Below, piece after piece: positions 13,082 through 23,830 of a stretch of 64,000 nt of DNA. Position numbers and translations under genes: made by a program. Below the pieces are notes generated by a model. That model was given only the letters and a program-made list of their open reading frames with translations. It searched no databases and was not told the origin of the DNA. The DNA lies in assembly GCA_006176705.1 (NCBI GenBank), contig QRFJ01000374.1:602093-666092 (forward strand). Direction: 5' to 3'. The stretch's first letter is position 1, and each line of letters opens with the position of its first letter. Origin of the DNA: Cocos nucifera (lineage: Eukaryota; Streptophyta; Magnoliopsida; Arecales; Arecaceae).

Positions 13082-13330
13082 ATGCCTCAAATCTATCTTG
13101 TTATTGCTATGGTTTGGCCAACCAGAAGTAGTGAGTTGAAGGTGGAGGTTGAGAGGATTAATGGAAAAAAAAAATTTTTGGGGTGGAAGGATTTGGTGCA
13201 TGATTTGCTGATCAATCTTGATGAAAAGATTGGGGTGTATGATGGTTATATGATAGGTAGGGAGCACTGGAGTGCTGCAGTAGCGCTTTTCTGGAGATGT
13301 AGGGCTGAGAGAGGCTCGATGATGCAGTAA
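13082..13330 (+). pseudogene. Gag-like short frame of the nested element
   Basis: 82 codons. Residues about 20-45 (KVEVERINGKKKFLGWKDLV) resemble the N-terminal part of Copia gag, which usually has a Glu-Lys-Phe-(Asp/Asn)-Gly segment followed by Trp and a Leu-Leu motif. The frame ends far short of a full gag of more than 200 residues, has no zinc knuckle, and runs into an internally duplicated region. It is probably a relic of the autonomous ancestor; translation is not shown. Confidence 0.4.
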
Positions 13331-13732
13331 CCAAGGAAGGTATCTCAATAGAGAGCATCAGAATTTTCTAGAAAGATGGATAGTATAGGACTGTTGAAGA
13401 GTGGTTTCTTAAAGGATAATGATCGAAGAAAGGCTGAAGAAGTGATTATACGTCCTTCGATGTTAGGAAGGCAGGGAAGTAGTTAGAGATGTATTCAGCG
13501 GTTTAACTAGAGCATGAATTTACGGAGCCTTAGGAGTGATGGAGATGGATGATCCATGGAGGTCTAGTAGGTTAGGGCTGGGCGGCTGTAGAGCAATGCA
13601 GAGATAAGACTAGGGAGCGCTGGAGTGCTGCAGTAGTACTTTCCTGAAGGTATGGGATTGAGAGAGACTTGGTGGTGCAGCAGTCGAGAAGTGTATCTCA
13701 GCAGAGAGTATCAGTAGTATCTCAGGAAGATC
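13258..13732 (+). repeat. Internal direct duplication in the nested element
   Basis: A block of about 115 bp starting TAGGGAGC(A/G)CTGGAGTGCTGCAG at 13258 recurs at 13611, an offset of about 353 bp, with scattered substitutions. Both copies lie in the non-coding internal region. Confidence 0.75.
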
Positions 13733-14595
13733 TGGTGTAGGTCTTAGGAAGAGCCAGGAGGTCTCAGGGAGCACCATGAGGTCTCTAGCAGCTAAAAATA
13801 TCATGGATCAGATTTCTTCTATAGGAGCTTTAGGAAGAGTCGTGGTTCAGGTAGAGGATGGTTTTCTGAGTGCAACTAAAGCGATGATTGGTGTAGGAGC
13901 AGAAGAGAAGGACTAGGATGGAATTTTCTAGGATTCGGTCGCTGGATTTAGAAGAGTTAGATGAGCTCTTGGGTTTTGGAGGTGCCCATGGGTTGTGGAG
14001 GTATTCGAGATGGCTTTGAAGGGGTCCGTGGAGTGCGGAGGATTCAAAGGGACAGTGACGGTGTTCGAGATGCAGTGGTAGGCTCAGCAGTATAGCATTG
14101 AGTGATTGGCCTTAAGGAACTCGATGATAGAGTCAACTTCTATGGCATCAGATGGACTTTGGATATAGGTGGAGCTCCGCAGTGGTGGCTTCATAAGTGG
14201 AGAAAAAATTTGGCATGAGTTCAGAGCACCGGTGATGCATAATTTTAGGTGGAGCGATGTGTGCAGGTGGACAAACGTAGCTCTGAGGAGATCATGTCAG
14301 GTGGTACAGTATGTGTTGGTACAAAAATGCTGTAGGTTCTCTAGGAAAGTCTAGAGAAAGTGATGCAGCTGCTAAGCAGAAGAAAACCTATAATTTTAGG
14401 ATGGTGTAAAGGTGCAAGTCAAAGTCTTCAACAGTAGAGATCGTCATCCCTAAGGCCTCAAAGGTGCACAATAGCTGAAGAAGATTGATGGAGGTGATGT
14501 TTGCATAGATGATGTCGAGTGCGTAGGGACAGCGGGATCGTGCAAGAGGTCATTCCGAGAGGTTTGCTAAGGCTTGGGAGCACCAAGGTGGAGAT

Positions 14596-15518
14596 TATGA
14601 GGATTTATGGTGCTCCCAAGCCTTGGGAGGCCATGGGAGGAGTCAGGGGGTTGGCTCCGAAGATTTCAGGGGCTTGGTTTGTGCTTCAGAGATCTGGAAT
14701 ATAAGGTGAGGCAAGGAACCAAAGTCGAGGAATCAAACTGCAGAAAATAATTTTTTTGCATGTTAGCCAGCTTAGTCCAAAATTGGATCAGCTAAGTCTA
14801 AGTGCACAGGCAAAATAGAGAGCTGCGCGTTTGGGACTGCTGACAAGGCACAGAACTGGGCTGGTTCAGTTTCAGACTGAGCCGACCCAATGGAACTTAG
14901 TCAGCTCCGTGCTGAGACTGAGTCAGCTCAGTGCGCAGGCAGAGTTATATGAGGATCTATTTTGGACTAGGGTCTAGATTGATCCTAGGGGTCTTAAGGC
15001 CTGATTTGAGAGGTCTTAAGGGGGCTAATTCATGTATGGATCGGGTTTAGATCCAGAGGATGAGAGCATGGGAGACATGAGTGTACATGGGCTCGGTGAG
15101 TGCTTTCATGTATTGAATTAGCCGAAAAGTTTTTTGGTCGGACCTAATGGCTATGTATAAATACATAGGTTGTATTAAGGTTTCATAATGTTGTGGAATA
15201 CAAATCTTTTCTTCCTCAACTCTCTCTTCTTCTCTTCTCTCTAGAGTTAACGCCCTAGGATTCTTAAAGAAGCCCTAGAGAAGGAGGGCGTCTCCCTCAA
15301 GCCCAAGGAGGAAGGCGCCCCATCACAGATCTAGGTAGAGGATTGGTGGTTTGCTGCCTATAGAGAACGTCATAGGTTCCTTCAGGTCCGTGCTAAAGAT
15401 CAGGGGCTTTCACAACATGGTATCAGGGCTTGTGATGCCAAGGATGATTGGCATTCGAGTGATATCATGGAACATCAATTGGTATCAAGAAGAGGTGATG
15501 CCAGTTGGTGCGCTTACA
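14596..15518 (+). repeat. Right LTR of the nested non-autonomous element
   Basis: Starts TATGAGGATTTATGG (the original TG is now TA) and ends GCGCTTACA, and is 923 bp like its partner. It is preceded by a short purine tract, AAGGTGGAGAT, and followed by the target duplication ATTAG. The TATA box is at 15156-15163. Confidence 0.93.
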
Positions 15519-15604
15519 ATTAGAATTTTAGAAAAAAAATTTTAAAATATTTCTTTAGATCTGAATGATCTTGTGCCGAAAAAATAGATTTTTTCTTCAA
15601 CACT

Positions 15605-15925
15605 ATCCTCTGTAACAAACCCCACATAGCTTGAACGGTCCACTACTAAGCAATTACGACTGTCACCATCAGTTTATTACAGGCTTCGTCTATAAAAGAG
15701 ATCCTTCAGATACGTTTTCTCCAAGCTCTCTCCTCCATCTCGAAACTCTGCTACTTTCTTTACTGAGCATTCCATTTCTGTTGGCCGAAAGAGCTAACTT
15801 GATCGTTGAAGGATCCTGCCAGAGCCACCCCTCCTTCGATTTGAACTTCTTTTGTAGGTTTCGGCAGTGACCTCGGCTTCTCTAGCTCCAGCCAGTTCCA
15901 GCGTCAATCAGATTTCGCACCAACA
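15605..15925 (+). mobile_element. Right part of the split solo LTR
   Basis: Continues the LTR cut at 1757 and ends CCAACA. It contains the TATA box and a downstream stretch without open frames. It is followed by AGACTA, which is also found just before the left part. Confidence 0.55.
15691..15698 (+). promoter_or_regulatory. TATA box in the split solo LTR
   Basis: TATAAAAG lies about 235 bp before the LTR end, a normal place for the U3/R boundary of an LTR. Confidence 0.5.
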
Positions 15926-18500
15926 AGACTAAACCTTGGGTTGAAGAGGATGAACCTAGTGTTGAATCATTTAAACCCATGGTTGAAGAGAGTGAAAGTT
16001 AGCAGAATGTTTCCTCAAACTATACACAGTTTGAGGACATAGATTCATATGAAACTTTGAATAAGGAGAGAGATGATACATTCGATATTTTTAGAGAGAA
16101 TTGATTTGACCAACGTTCAATTTAAGTTGGACATGAAATTCAAGAACTTCACTCTCCTAAAAGCACCAATAAAAGAGCATGCAATTACCGGGGGGCATAA
16201 TGTCAAGTTGGTGAAAAATGATAAGTGAAGGGTAAGAGTAATATGCCATGACAATTGTACATAGAAATTGTATATTTCTTTGATGCAAGATGGATCTACC
16301 ATACAGATTAAGTCTTACCATGATAAACACACTTATTGTAGGAAGGTTTGGAATAGAAATATAAAATCAAGTTACCTAGCCAACAAGTACTTTGAAAGCT
16401 TCAAGAGTCAGCCTTCTGGGAAGCCAAGTGAGTTGGTTATGTAGGTTAGACAAGATTTGAATGCACAAATATCAATGTCCTGAGCTTACTAGGCAAAAAG
16501 AAGGCTATGGAGATGATACATGGTTCTATTCCAAAGGAATACAATAGACTATGGGATTATCTTGAGGAGATTAAAAGGATAAATAAAGGTTGTATAGTAA
16601 AAATGCTTCTTGATATACAACAACCTAATGGTCCACCAGTTTTTAAAAGATTTTATATCTATTTTGTTGCATGTATGTAAGGTTTTTTGGATGCCTGTAG
16701 GCCTATAATTGCCCTAAATGCTTGTGACCTCAAAGGGCTATATTTTGGATAGTTAATTACTGCAATTCTGATTGACAAAAATGATAGTATATACTCAATT
16801 ATCTGGGCTATTATTGAAGCTAAATCTGAAGACAATTGGTCTTGATTCTTGAAGCTTTAGAAGAAGGTACCATTATAATTTACATATTTATATTAGACAA
16901 AGATTAATTTATTTATGAGATTCTATATGTTAATTATATTTAATGGTTATGGCAGGATTTACTGCCTACATTTGATGATCGACTCCTAGGGGTTGATCAT
17001 AGATTTTGTGTATGACATTTATTTGTCAACTTTAAGGTAAAGTTCAAGAGATTGGTACTTAAGGATGCCCTATGGAAGGTAGCCAGAGCTAATAAGGATA
17101 GATTTTGAGTTCCAACTTAATCTAATGGAATAGATTGATTTTGCTATATATCAATATTGATGGCTATTCTTATAAGTTTCTGGTCTAGACCTATATTTAG
17201 GATATGCCCAAAATGTGATATGCTCCTAAACAATTTATCTAAGACTTTTAAGCTTATATATTGCATGCTAGGGATAAGCCTATAATATAAATACTGGAGA
17301 TGATACATAAGGTTGTGATGTCAAGGATAATTAAGAAGAGAGAATTGATGCTCAAACATAATTATCCAATTTATCCTAATATCACGGAGAAGTTGGAGAA
17401 AAATAAGGAAGTTTCAAGGTACTGTATAGGAACATAGGCTAGTGGCAACATGTATGAGGTTGAACATAGTCCTAATTAGTATATTATGAATTTGGATAAG
17501 CATGAATACAACTATTTTAGGTGACAATTGACTGGTATATCTTGTACATATTCGATATAGTGCATATACTTCTTAAAAAAGAGGTCGGAGGGGTTTGTGC
17601 ATATTTACTTTAGTAAAGAAATATATCTGAGAATATACTCTTACTTCCTCCAACCACTTAATAAACAAAATATGTGGCCTAAGATTAACTTAGTCCTTCC
17701 ACTACCTCCAATAGTTAGAAGGCCACCTAGTAGGCCAAAAAGCAAAGGGGAAGAGATGCAGATGAACCACAACACCCCATTCCAAGTAGAATGAGAAAGA
17801 CAAACATAGGGATAAATTATGAAAGATATCATTTATAGGGACATAACTCAACTACTTGTAGTGGGAGATAATCTAAGATAGAGGTAAGAAACTAATGATA
17901 CTTTTACTTCAGTACATGAAAGCCAAGGGCAAAGAAGCAACAGTGGATGATTCATGGGCTTTAAGTTTGCATCATAGTATTATAGCATGCAAGTATGTCA
18001 AAAACCATATATTTGACATCAACAATGAAAATTACATACTAACCAATTTATTATGCTATCGTTTAAGGCTTTACATCTATTGGGACTGAGGCTCCATGGT
18101 GGGTGGTGCTGCTATTAAAAATAGTCATGCTAGTGGTAGGAAGGCTACAGTTGGGAGGGCTCATGCTAGAAAGCCACTACTACGTAGAGATGTTGCAAGC
18201 AAGGGAGATATGGGCAAAGGTATTGTTGGTATTAGGAGGGCTACATATGGACATGCATGGTGTTGTTGGGAGAGGTAGATCTTCTTTTGATGGAAGGGAT
18301 ATTATAATAAAGGCTGGATCTACTACTCGAAGAGCTGGGCCTGCTCCTGGGAGGGCTTCATCTACTGCTGGTAGGGCTACAGTTAGAAATGGTAGGGCTA
18401 GATCTACTATCATAGGTAGGTTTGGAGTTTTAGCTGATGAAAGGGTTACATTTCCAGCATCTAAAAAGGACATGAGAGGAAGATCTACTGGTATTAATTA
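15926..18500 (+). pseudogene. MuDR-like (MULE) transposase remnant
   Basis: Segments in order: an acidic N-terminal part (15930-16100); the MuDR DNA-binding region, in which KNDK and RVRV blocks are readable from 16121; the MULE catalytic region (about 16500-16866), with the recognisable blocks KEYNRLWDYLEEI, GPPVFKRFY and CRPIIALNACDLKG; a likely 89-bp intron (16867-16955, GT...AG); then HRFC and FKRLVLKDALWKVARANK (about 17000-17095), CPKCDMLLNNL (about 17210) and a degenerate SWIM zinc finger (about 17460-17600). The proline-rich LPPIVRRPPSRPK (about 17695) and a Gly/Arg/Ala-rich tail (18090-18500) follow. The residue expected to be the first catalytic Asp is Asn in ALNACDLKG. Stops and frameshifts are frequent. 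Copia C cuts it at 18500. Confidence 0.85.
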
Positions 18501-21267
18501 TGTTGAAAATATGTTCCAAAGTCAATCATCAGTCTGTTGATGGTTGGATCATATATTTATAATTATATATGAATTATAAATTAATAAAAATTATTTTAAT
18601 ATTTTTTATCATAAATTTTGTTGTCTTCTAATGAACTTCTGTGTTGTGATGAAGTTTTTAGGACTATCTAGATTCGACAAAGGAGAATTTATCATTTAGT
18701 CCTTAAATAGTTCACGATCAAATGATATGTTGTTACTTAGGATGATAATATTTATCAAGTATAGATCATTGTATGCCATATAGGTTGGCTGTCCTCATAA
18801 TCAAGGAGTGTTGAGATACTAATATAGCATGCAAGTGAGATGTATGGGTACATCTACACTGAACGTGACCAACTCTGGAATTTTTCTCCTGTCAAGATTA
18901 GCTTCGATGGAATATGGGTATAAATATCCCTCTGATCTGAGATCACTATGGTGACTTTCAAGCAACTTACTATATTTTGATGTCGGACTATCAGAATTTT
19001 TAATTCAGTGATGGAAGATTTCTGGGCACAGTCAAGTACTTATAGAGTTGGTACGTGTATCAAGATGAAATTGACCGCTCTTGATTTCAGGAGCTATATT
19101 CAATTATATTTTAATTTAGCAAAAATTGATCAAGATAGTCTTAGTGGGGAGTCACGGGATTAATTACTCTGAGACATGATATGGATATATTTTCTAAGAT
19201 TGACAGTCTAACCCTGAGTCATCTATTACATAGAGGTCATAGGGATGAATTATATGGTAACCATATTCGCATAGGTTCTGAATGTTACCATTATGATTAT
19301 TTGATCTATCCAACATCGGGTACCATTGCTAGATGGTCATTTTGATTAGTATAGAAATTGATTTCTGTGCTACCAGCTTAAGTTCGGACCTGCCGGGTCA
19401 TATATATTAGGAGTTCCTACCTGATCTGATGGCTGATCTAGAGTTCCATTGGTCTGAGACTCTATGGTCAAGAGTCCCACTGGACTGGAACTCTATGACC
19501 AAGAGTTTTACTAGATTAGAACTCTGAGTCCTACTTATCTAGGATTTTCTGATCATGAGTCCTAATAATCTAGGACACTGTGGTCAAGAGTCCCACTGAA
19601 CTGGGACTCTATGATCAAGAGTCCTATTGGACTGAAACTCTAAGTTCTACTCTTCTATGACCCTCTGATCAAGAGTTTTACTAGTCTGAGACTCTATGAT
19701 TGCGAGTTTGATTCGTTTGAGACACTGGGTTCAAGAGTCCCACTGATTTAAGACTCTTCAAGAGTTTCATGTTGATAGGACTCTGTTGCCCAGTAACCCA
19801 TTCAATTTGGACTCAGATATTTTTAGAGGATTAATTAGTAATTTGATTACTGATTAACTTAATTTGATTGAGTGATGAGGATTCGATTAAGTTTGATTGA
19901 ATTTGATTCAATTGGATTTGACCCGATCAGGTCCAGAGATGATCTAATCGCTATGGGAGTTTTGACCCTGATTTGATCAAGACCTAGATCTAATTAATTT
20001 TTAATTTGATTAGAATTTTATTGAATTAGGCTAAGCCTAATTTGATTGGATTTAATCTGATTTAATTGGGTCTAGATTAATTGATTTGGTTGAAACCAAT
20101 TAGCACCAAGTCAAATGAAGTTTGAATTCAAATTCTCCCATGCGCCCACCATTTTTGACTTTTCCACACTGCTTCCCACGCCCTCCCTTTTATTTATCAA
20201 ATATTTTTTAGATAAATAAAAATATGCACATTGAAAGAGAGTCCTTCTGCATGTTAAACATAAGAGAGAGGGTGTTGGATAAGGATAAGAGGCTCATTTG
20301 ATTTTTGAAATCAAGTGAGTGGTTAAAACCTCTCAACCACTCGATCTTTATCATTTTCCATATGGTTTTCCCATGGTATTTACATCAATAAATTATGAGA
20401 ATTTTTTCATGTGTATGATAAGGGGTTAGCATTATGTGATAAAAGTTTTAGAGTGTTTGGACATTAGTTCTGAGCAAAAAAAATTTTAGAGTGAAGGTAA
20501 ATAGGATCCTACAGTACTTTACTTTTCCCTCATGCCTCTTTTCTCTTATGATTTTTACCTATAAGGATATCCTATTTTTAGATATGATCTAAATAGAGAT
20601 TATAGATCTAAAAGTTATCTTTCCATAAAAACTTATTCTATAAAAAAAACTCCACACAGAGAGGGTGTGATAGGATTTTTAGTGTGTCAGGGCTTTTAGG
20701 CCAAGTGAAATCATAGATTTGGGAATCTAGGTTCGGGTGGAGAGATCGAGTGCTGTGATTATCGGATCACCACCAAATTTAAAAGACATCTTCATCATCT
20801 TCTAATATTTATGTTTTATTTTTTTAAAATATTTAAAAAATCAAAAAGTATATGATCGATCAAATCGATCATGATCAGCCATCGAAGGCTCTGACGAAGA
20901 GCTAGCACTCCAGTGGGGCTAATCGAGATCAGAAGCTCTGTGTGGATCAACCATAGAGGCCAGATATATATGTGACTATGACGTGATACTAGAGCATTAT
21001 TTGATGGACTCAGATTACTGTGACTGACTATCCACGAAAAGATATTATGTTCTGAACATATAGATATAGTAAATAGTTTATTACATAGTTTTATTTTTAA
21101 ATCTATTGATGTATGCATGCATATTATGTTTAGATTCTAATATATAGGGTTAAATAATCTAACATGATTAGTAGATAATTAATTAAATTAATTATTTTTT
21201 ATGCATCATTGCTATTTTTGAAATATTTTTTGAAAGTAGCATAGCAAATTCTGCACTATTTTTTTTA
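18501..21267 (+). repeat. Copia C 5' LTR
   Basis: Begins TGTTGAAAATATG and ends at the T-rich tail after GCACTA. It matches 37324-40090 throughout at equal length. It includes a hairpin-forming minisatellite (19440-19790) and a C-rich stretch at 20140-20190. Confidence 0.92.
19440..19790 (+). repeat. Hairpin-forming minisatellite in the Copia C 5' LTR
   Basis: About ten degenerate units of roughly 30-35 bp contain GACTCTATGGTCAAGAGTCC or close variants. Each unit carries GACTCT and AGAGTC, which can pair across a loop of 6-7 bases. The same array is in the other LTR (38264-38609). Confidence 0.8.
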
Positions 21268-22957
21268 ATTACTATTTAGATTAATAATTTAGATTTGATC
21301 TACATATTGATCTAATAATTAGAGTAATTAGATATAAAAAATTTAAATCTAGATCATACGAACTGCAGGTTATCCTGTCGTAGGATTTACCTTCTACAGT
21401 GAAAAGATTATCCTGGTACGTTGTTGATCTATATTGTTAATCATGAGATTACTAGATTTGATCTAATATTTTTATGATTTAATTATATAAGACTTTAATC
21501 TAACTTATGATCATGAATGCATAATTAGATAAAGTTTGATTCATGATTTCATGATTATGCATTGTACATAGTTTCAGATTAAACCCTACAACTAGCATTA
21601 CTTGTGAATTGAGATGATTTAATTTTGAAATGAGTCGACTCAATTGGTGAACAATGCTAAGTTATAAAGAATCTTTCAAAATTAAAAAAAATATTTTTAA
21701 AATGCTGAACCCTAACCCTCAACCTCTAAACTTAATTAAAAATTAAGTATAATAATTTAGTATCTAGAATTATGAATTAAGACTCTAAATCATTAATCAT
21801 AAATTTGTGGGTTATTGGGTTAGCTGAATTAGATTCATAAATTAGGTTAGATCTAAGGTTAGTTAAAAGATGAACTAATTTAGAGTAATTGATCAAATCT
21901 AATTAAATATTAATTTAGATTAAGTCAAAAACTCTATAGACTCAATTACAATAGTTGTAGTTGGTCAAGTCCATGCCTTTAACAAGAACCAAATGGACTT
22001 GATTCAAGGCTACGCGGTCGAATCCGAAATTACTAGGTTGGTCAAATTAAAACTAATAAATCGAATGGTGTCTAAGGTAAGTTTGGTAGTTTGACCAGTG
22101 ATTTTTAATTGGGAGCTACTCGCACTGATTCGGTCTTTGACGAGTTAATGACATATCCCTTCCACTGATCTTGCTTACCTGACCATCCTGGTGAGTTAGA
22201 TTTTGATTAGATACTTGGTGATTCAGGCTCACCCATGTCTATTAGGTAAATCAGTCTGACTGATTTAGGTGCTCCTAATGGCAGTTTAGATTAGATTCTT
22301 TTTTGACTTGGTAAAGTCAGTAGGAGGATCGAAATTGGCTCGTTGAAATTTTTTAAATTGGATAACTAAATTCTCTAAAATTATTAGATCCTTAAAAATG
22401 AAATAGTTATATAGATAACTAAATCATAACCTTTCATTAAGTTGAGTGATAATGGGTTCATTAGTATAATGATCATTGGTAGCCTAAAGGCTTGGTGATT
22501 ATTGACTAATGAAATTGTCATTCATAAAATGATAATTTGGTTAAGTTTTTCTGATAGTGGTTAGGTTGATCGACCAAAATTGGGCCTGATTATTTATTGG
22601 TTAGATAAGATCAAATGTGGTCATGTTAATGGTTGGACCTAACCAAACCTTTTTCAGTGGAGGTCAAAGCCTACTGATTAGGTCTATGGGGCAAAATCAA
22701 TGTTACTAAAAGTTGTTTAGAGAATAATTGATTTTGAATCTACCCATAGGTGCATATGGATTGACCAACCAAAGTTGGGCTCATGTGTAGTCTATGTGGA
22801 TTCTAGTACCCACTAAGAAATTAGAGTAATTTCTCGAATTGAAGGTAGAGGCTACCAATTTGTATAAAGTAGTGGGAGGATCTTTAGACTAAAGTCCAAG
22901 TCTTTAGGATTAATAATTCATATACTAATTAGATTTGATTTTTCTTTTTGTACAGAC
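21268..22957 (+). other. Copia C untranslated leader
   Basis: 1.7 kb without coding capacity. A canonical primer-binding site is not visible at its start. It contains a small hairpin (ATCCT/AGGAT near 21373) and the conserved leader motif 2 (22067-22185). Confidence 0.8.
22067..22185 (+). promoter_or_regulatory. Leader motif 2 (Copia C copy)
   Basis: Starts GGTGTCTAAGGTAAGT and ends GCTTACCTGACCA. AGGTAAG pairs with CTTACCT, and the next pair is a T-G wobble. The inner ACTCG/CGAGT pair is kept while the loop sequence differs from Copia B. Confidence 0.65.
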
Positions 22958-23830
22958 ATGGCCACTAATCTATCGCTCCGATCATTATTAGACCATGACA
23001 AATTAATGGGATCCAACTACGATAGCTGGTATCATAAGTTGAAAATCATCTTGGAGCATGAGCGGATCCTTTATGTGGTAATGGATCGAGCACCTGAGGA
23101 GCCAGCCCTGAATGCTAGGAGAGTGGTCCAAGACACTTATCTGAAGTGGCTCAATGACCGCACCATCGTTCGATGTATAATGCTGGTGGCTATGAATGAC
23201 AAGTTCAGCCACAAGTTTGAAAATGTCCAGCCATAAGAGATGCTTCAAATATTGAATGACTCTTTTGGCATGTCGGATGACATTGAAAGGCATAAAATAA
23301 GTTATGCCATTTTCAACGTTCGGATGAGGGATGGGGCCTCAGTCACTGATCATGTATTGTACATGATCTAGATGATTGAGCATCTTAGCAAGTTGGGCTT
23401 TCTCCTGCACAAGCAGCTCGGTAAGGATGCGATCCTTAATTCTTTGCCCAAGTCCTTCCTCCCCTTTCTAACTCATTTTAGAATGACAAAGCCTATAGTG
23501 AACTACCATGGCTTGTTGGGATTGCTACAGAATTTTAAGAAGGATCACCAACTCCATAAGAAGATGATGAATGTAGTGGGAGGATTTTCTTCTGATCGTC
23601 GACCCTTTAAGAAAGAAAAGAAGAATAAGAAGAAGAAAAATAAGAAGGTACGGTCGCATACTGAGATGACTGCATAAGATCAGACCAAGAAGTGCAAGCC
23701 TGACCAAAGCTAGACAGAGTGCTTCTTCTATAAGAAGCAGGAGCACTGAAAGAGGAACTATCCTCTGTACATTGCCTCCCTGGATCCGAACAAGCCAAGA
23801 AAGAAGCAAGTAGTTGCTGGGCAAGATAAT
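22958..23830 (+). pseudogene. gag: Copia C gag remnant
   Basis: Starts at the ATG at 22958 with MATNLSLRSLLDHDKLMGSN, the usual opening of Copia gag. The same frame runs to 23677 with stops at 23234 and 23369. Features in order are the UBN2-type core, a Lys-rich tract (about 23610-23650) and a zinc knuckle near 23720-23765 in which two of the three Cys are Tyr and a Trp is a stop. These are changes expected from G-to-A transitions. Confidence 0.87.

Larger units (their letters stand above)
12074..15518 (+). mobile_element. Non-autonomous LTR element inserted in Copia A 3' LTR
   Basis: A 3445-bp element with two LTRs of exactly 923 bp, an initiator-tRNA-Met primer-binding site, a 1.6-kb internal region and a perfect 5-bp target duplication ATTAG. 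The internal region contains one short gag-like frame and no protease, integrase or reverse transcriptase, so it must be mobilised in trans. By size and content it is LARD- or large-TRIM-like. The gag fragment suggests a Copia origin. The two LTRs differ at many transition sites, so the insertion is not recent. Confidence 0.92.
1758..15599 (+). mobile_element. Copia A: Ty1/Copia LTR retrotransposon, decayed
   Basis: A complete but dead element. It is flanked by a perfect 5-bp target duplication, ACACT at 1753-1757 and 15600-15604. The order is 5' LTR (1758-4036), primer-binding site, leader of about 1.9 kb, gag, protease, integrase, reverse transcriptase, RNase H, purine tract and 3' LTR (from 9902). 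Integrase before reverse transcriptase is the Copia order. A younger LTR element (12074-15518) sits in the 3' LTR. Without it the 3' LTR is 2248 bp against 2279 bp for the 5' LTR. Many stops and several frameshifts break every domain, so it could move only if supplied in trans. It is close to Copia B and more decayed. Confidence 0.95.
9902..15599 (+). repeat. Copia A 3' LTR, split by a younger insertion
   Basis: The LTR occupies 9902-12073 and 15524-15599. It begins TGTTAG, ends TTCTTCA and is followed by the target duplication ACACT. The gap is an inserted LTR element flanked by ATTAG on both sides, at 12069-12073 (part of the LTR) and 15519-15523. Confidence 0.93.

Noticed and set aside
13004..13348. 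114-codon minus-strand frame
   Set aside because: Antisense of the nested element's gag-like region; codon pattern and context favour the plus strand.
18180..18473. 97-codon minus-strand Pro/Ala/Leu-rich frame
   Set aside because: Shadow of the Gly/Arg/Ala-rich tail of the MULE remnant on the plus strand.
19440..19790. CRISPR-like array
   Set aside because: Units are degenerate with no unique spacers, and it lies inside both LTRs of a plant retrotransposon.
21268..21300. Primer-binding site after the Copia C 5' LTR
   Set aside because: The sequence shows only a few matches to TGGTATCAGAGC; too weak to annotate.
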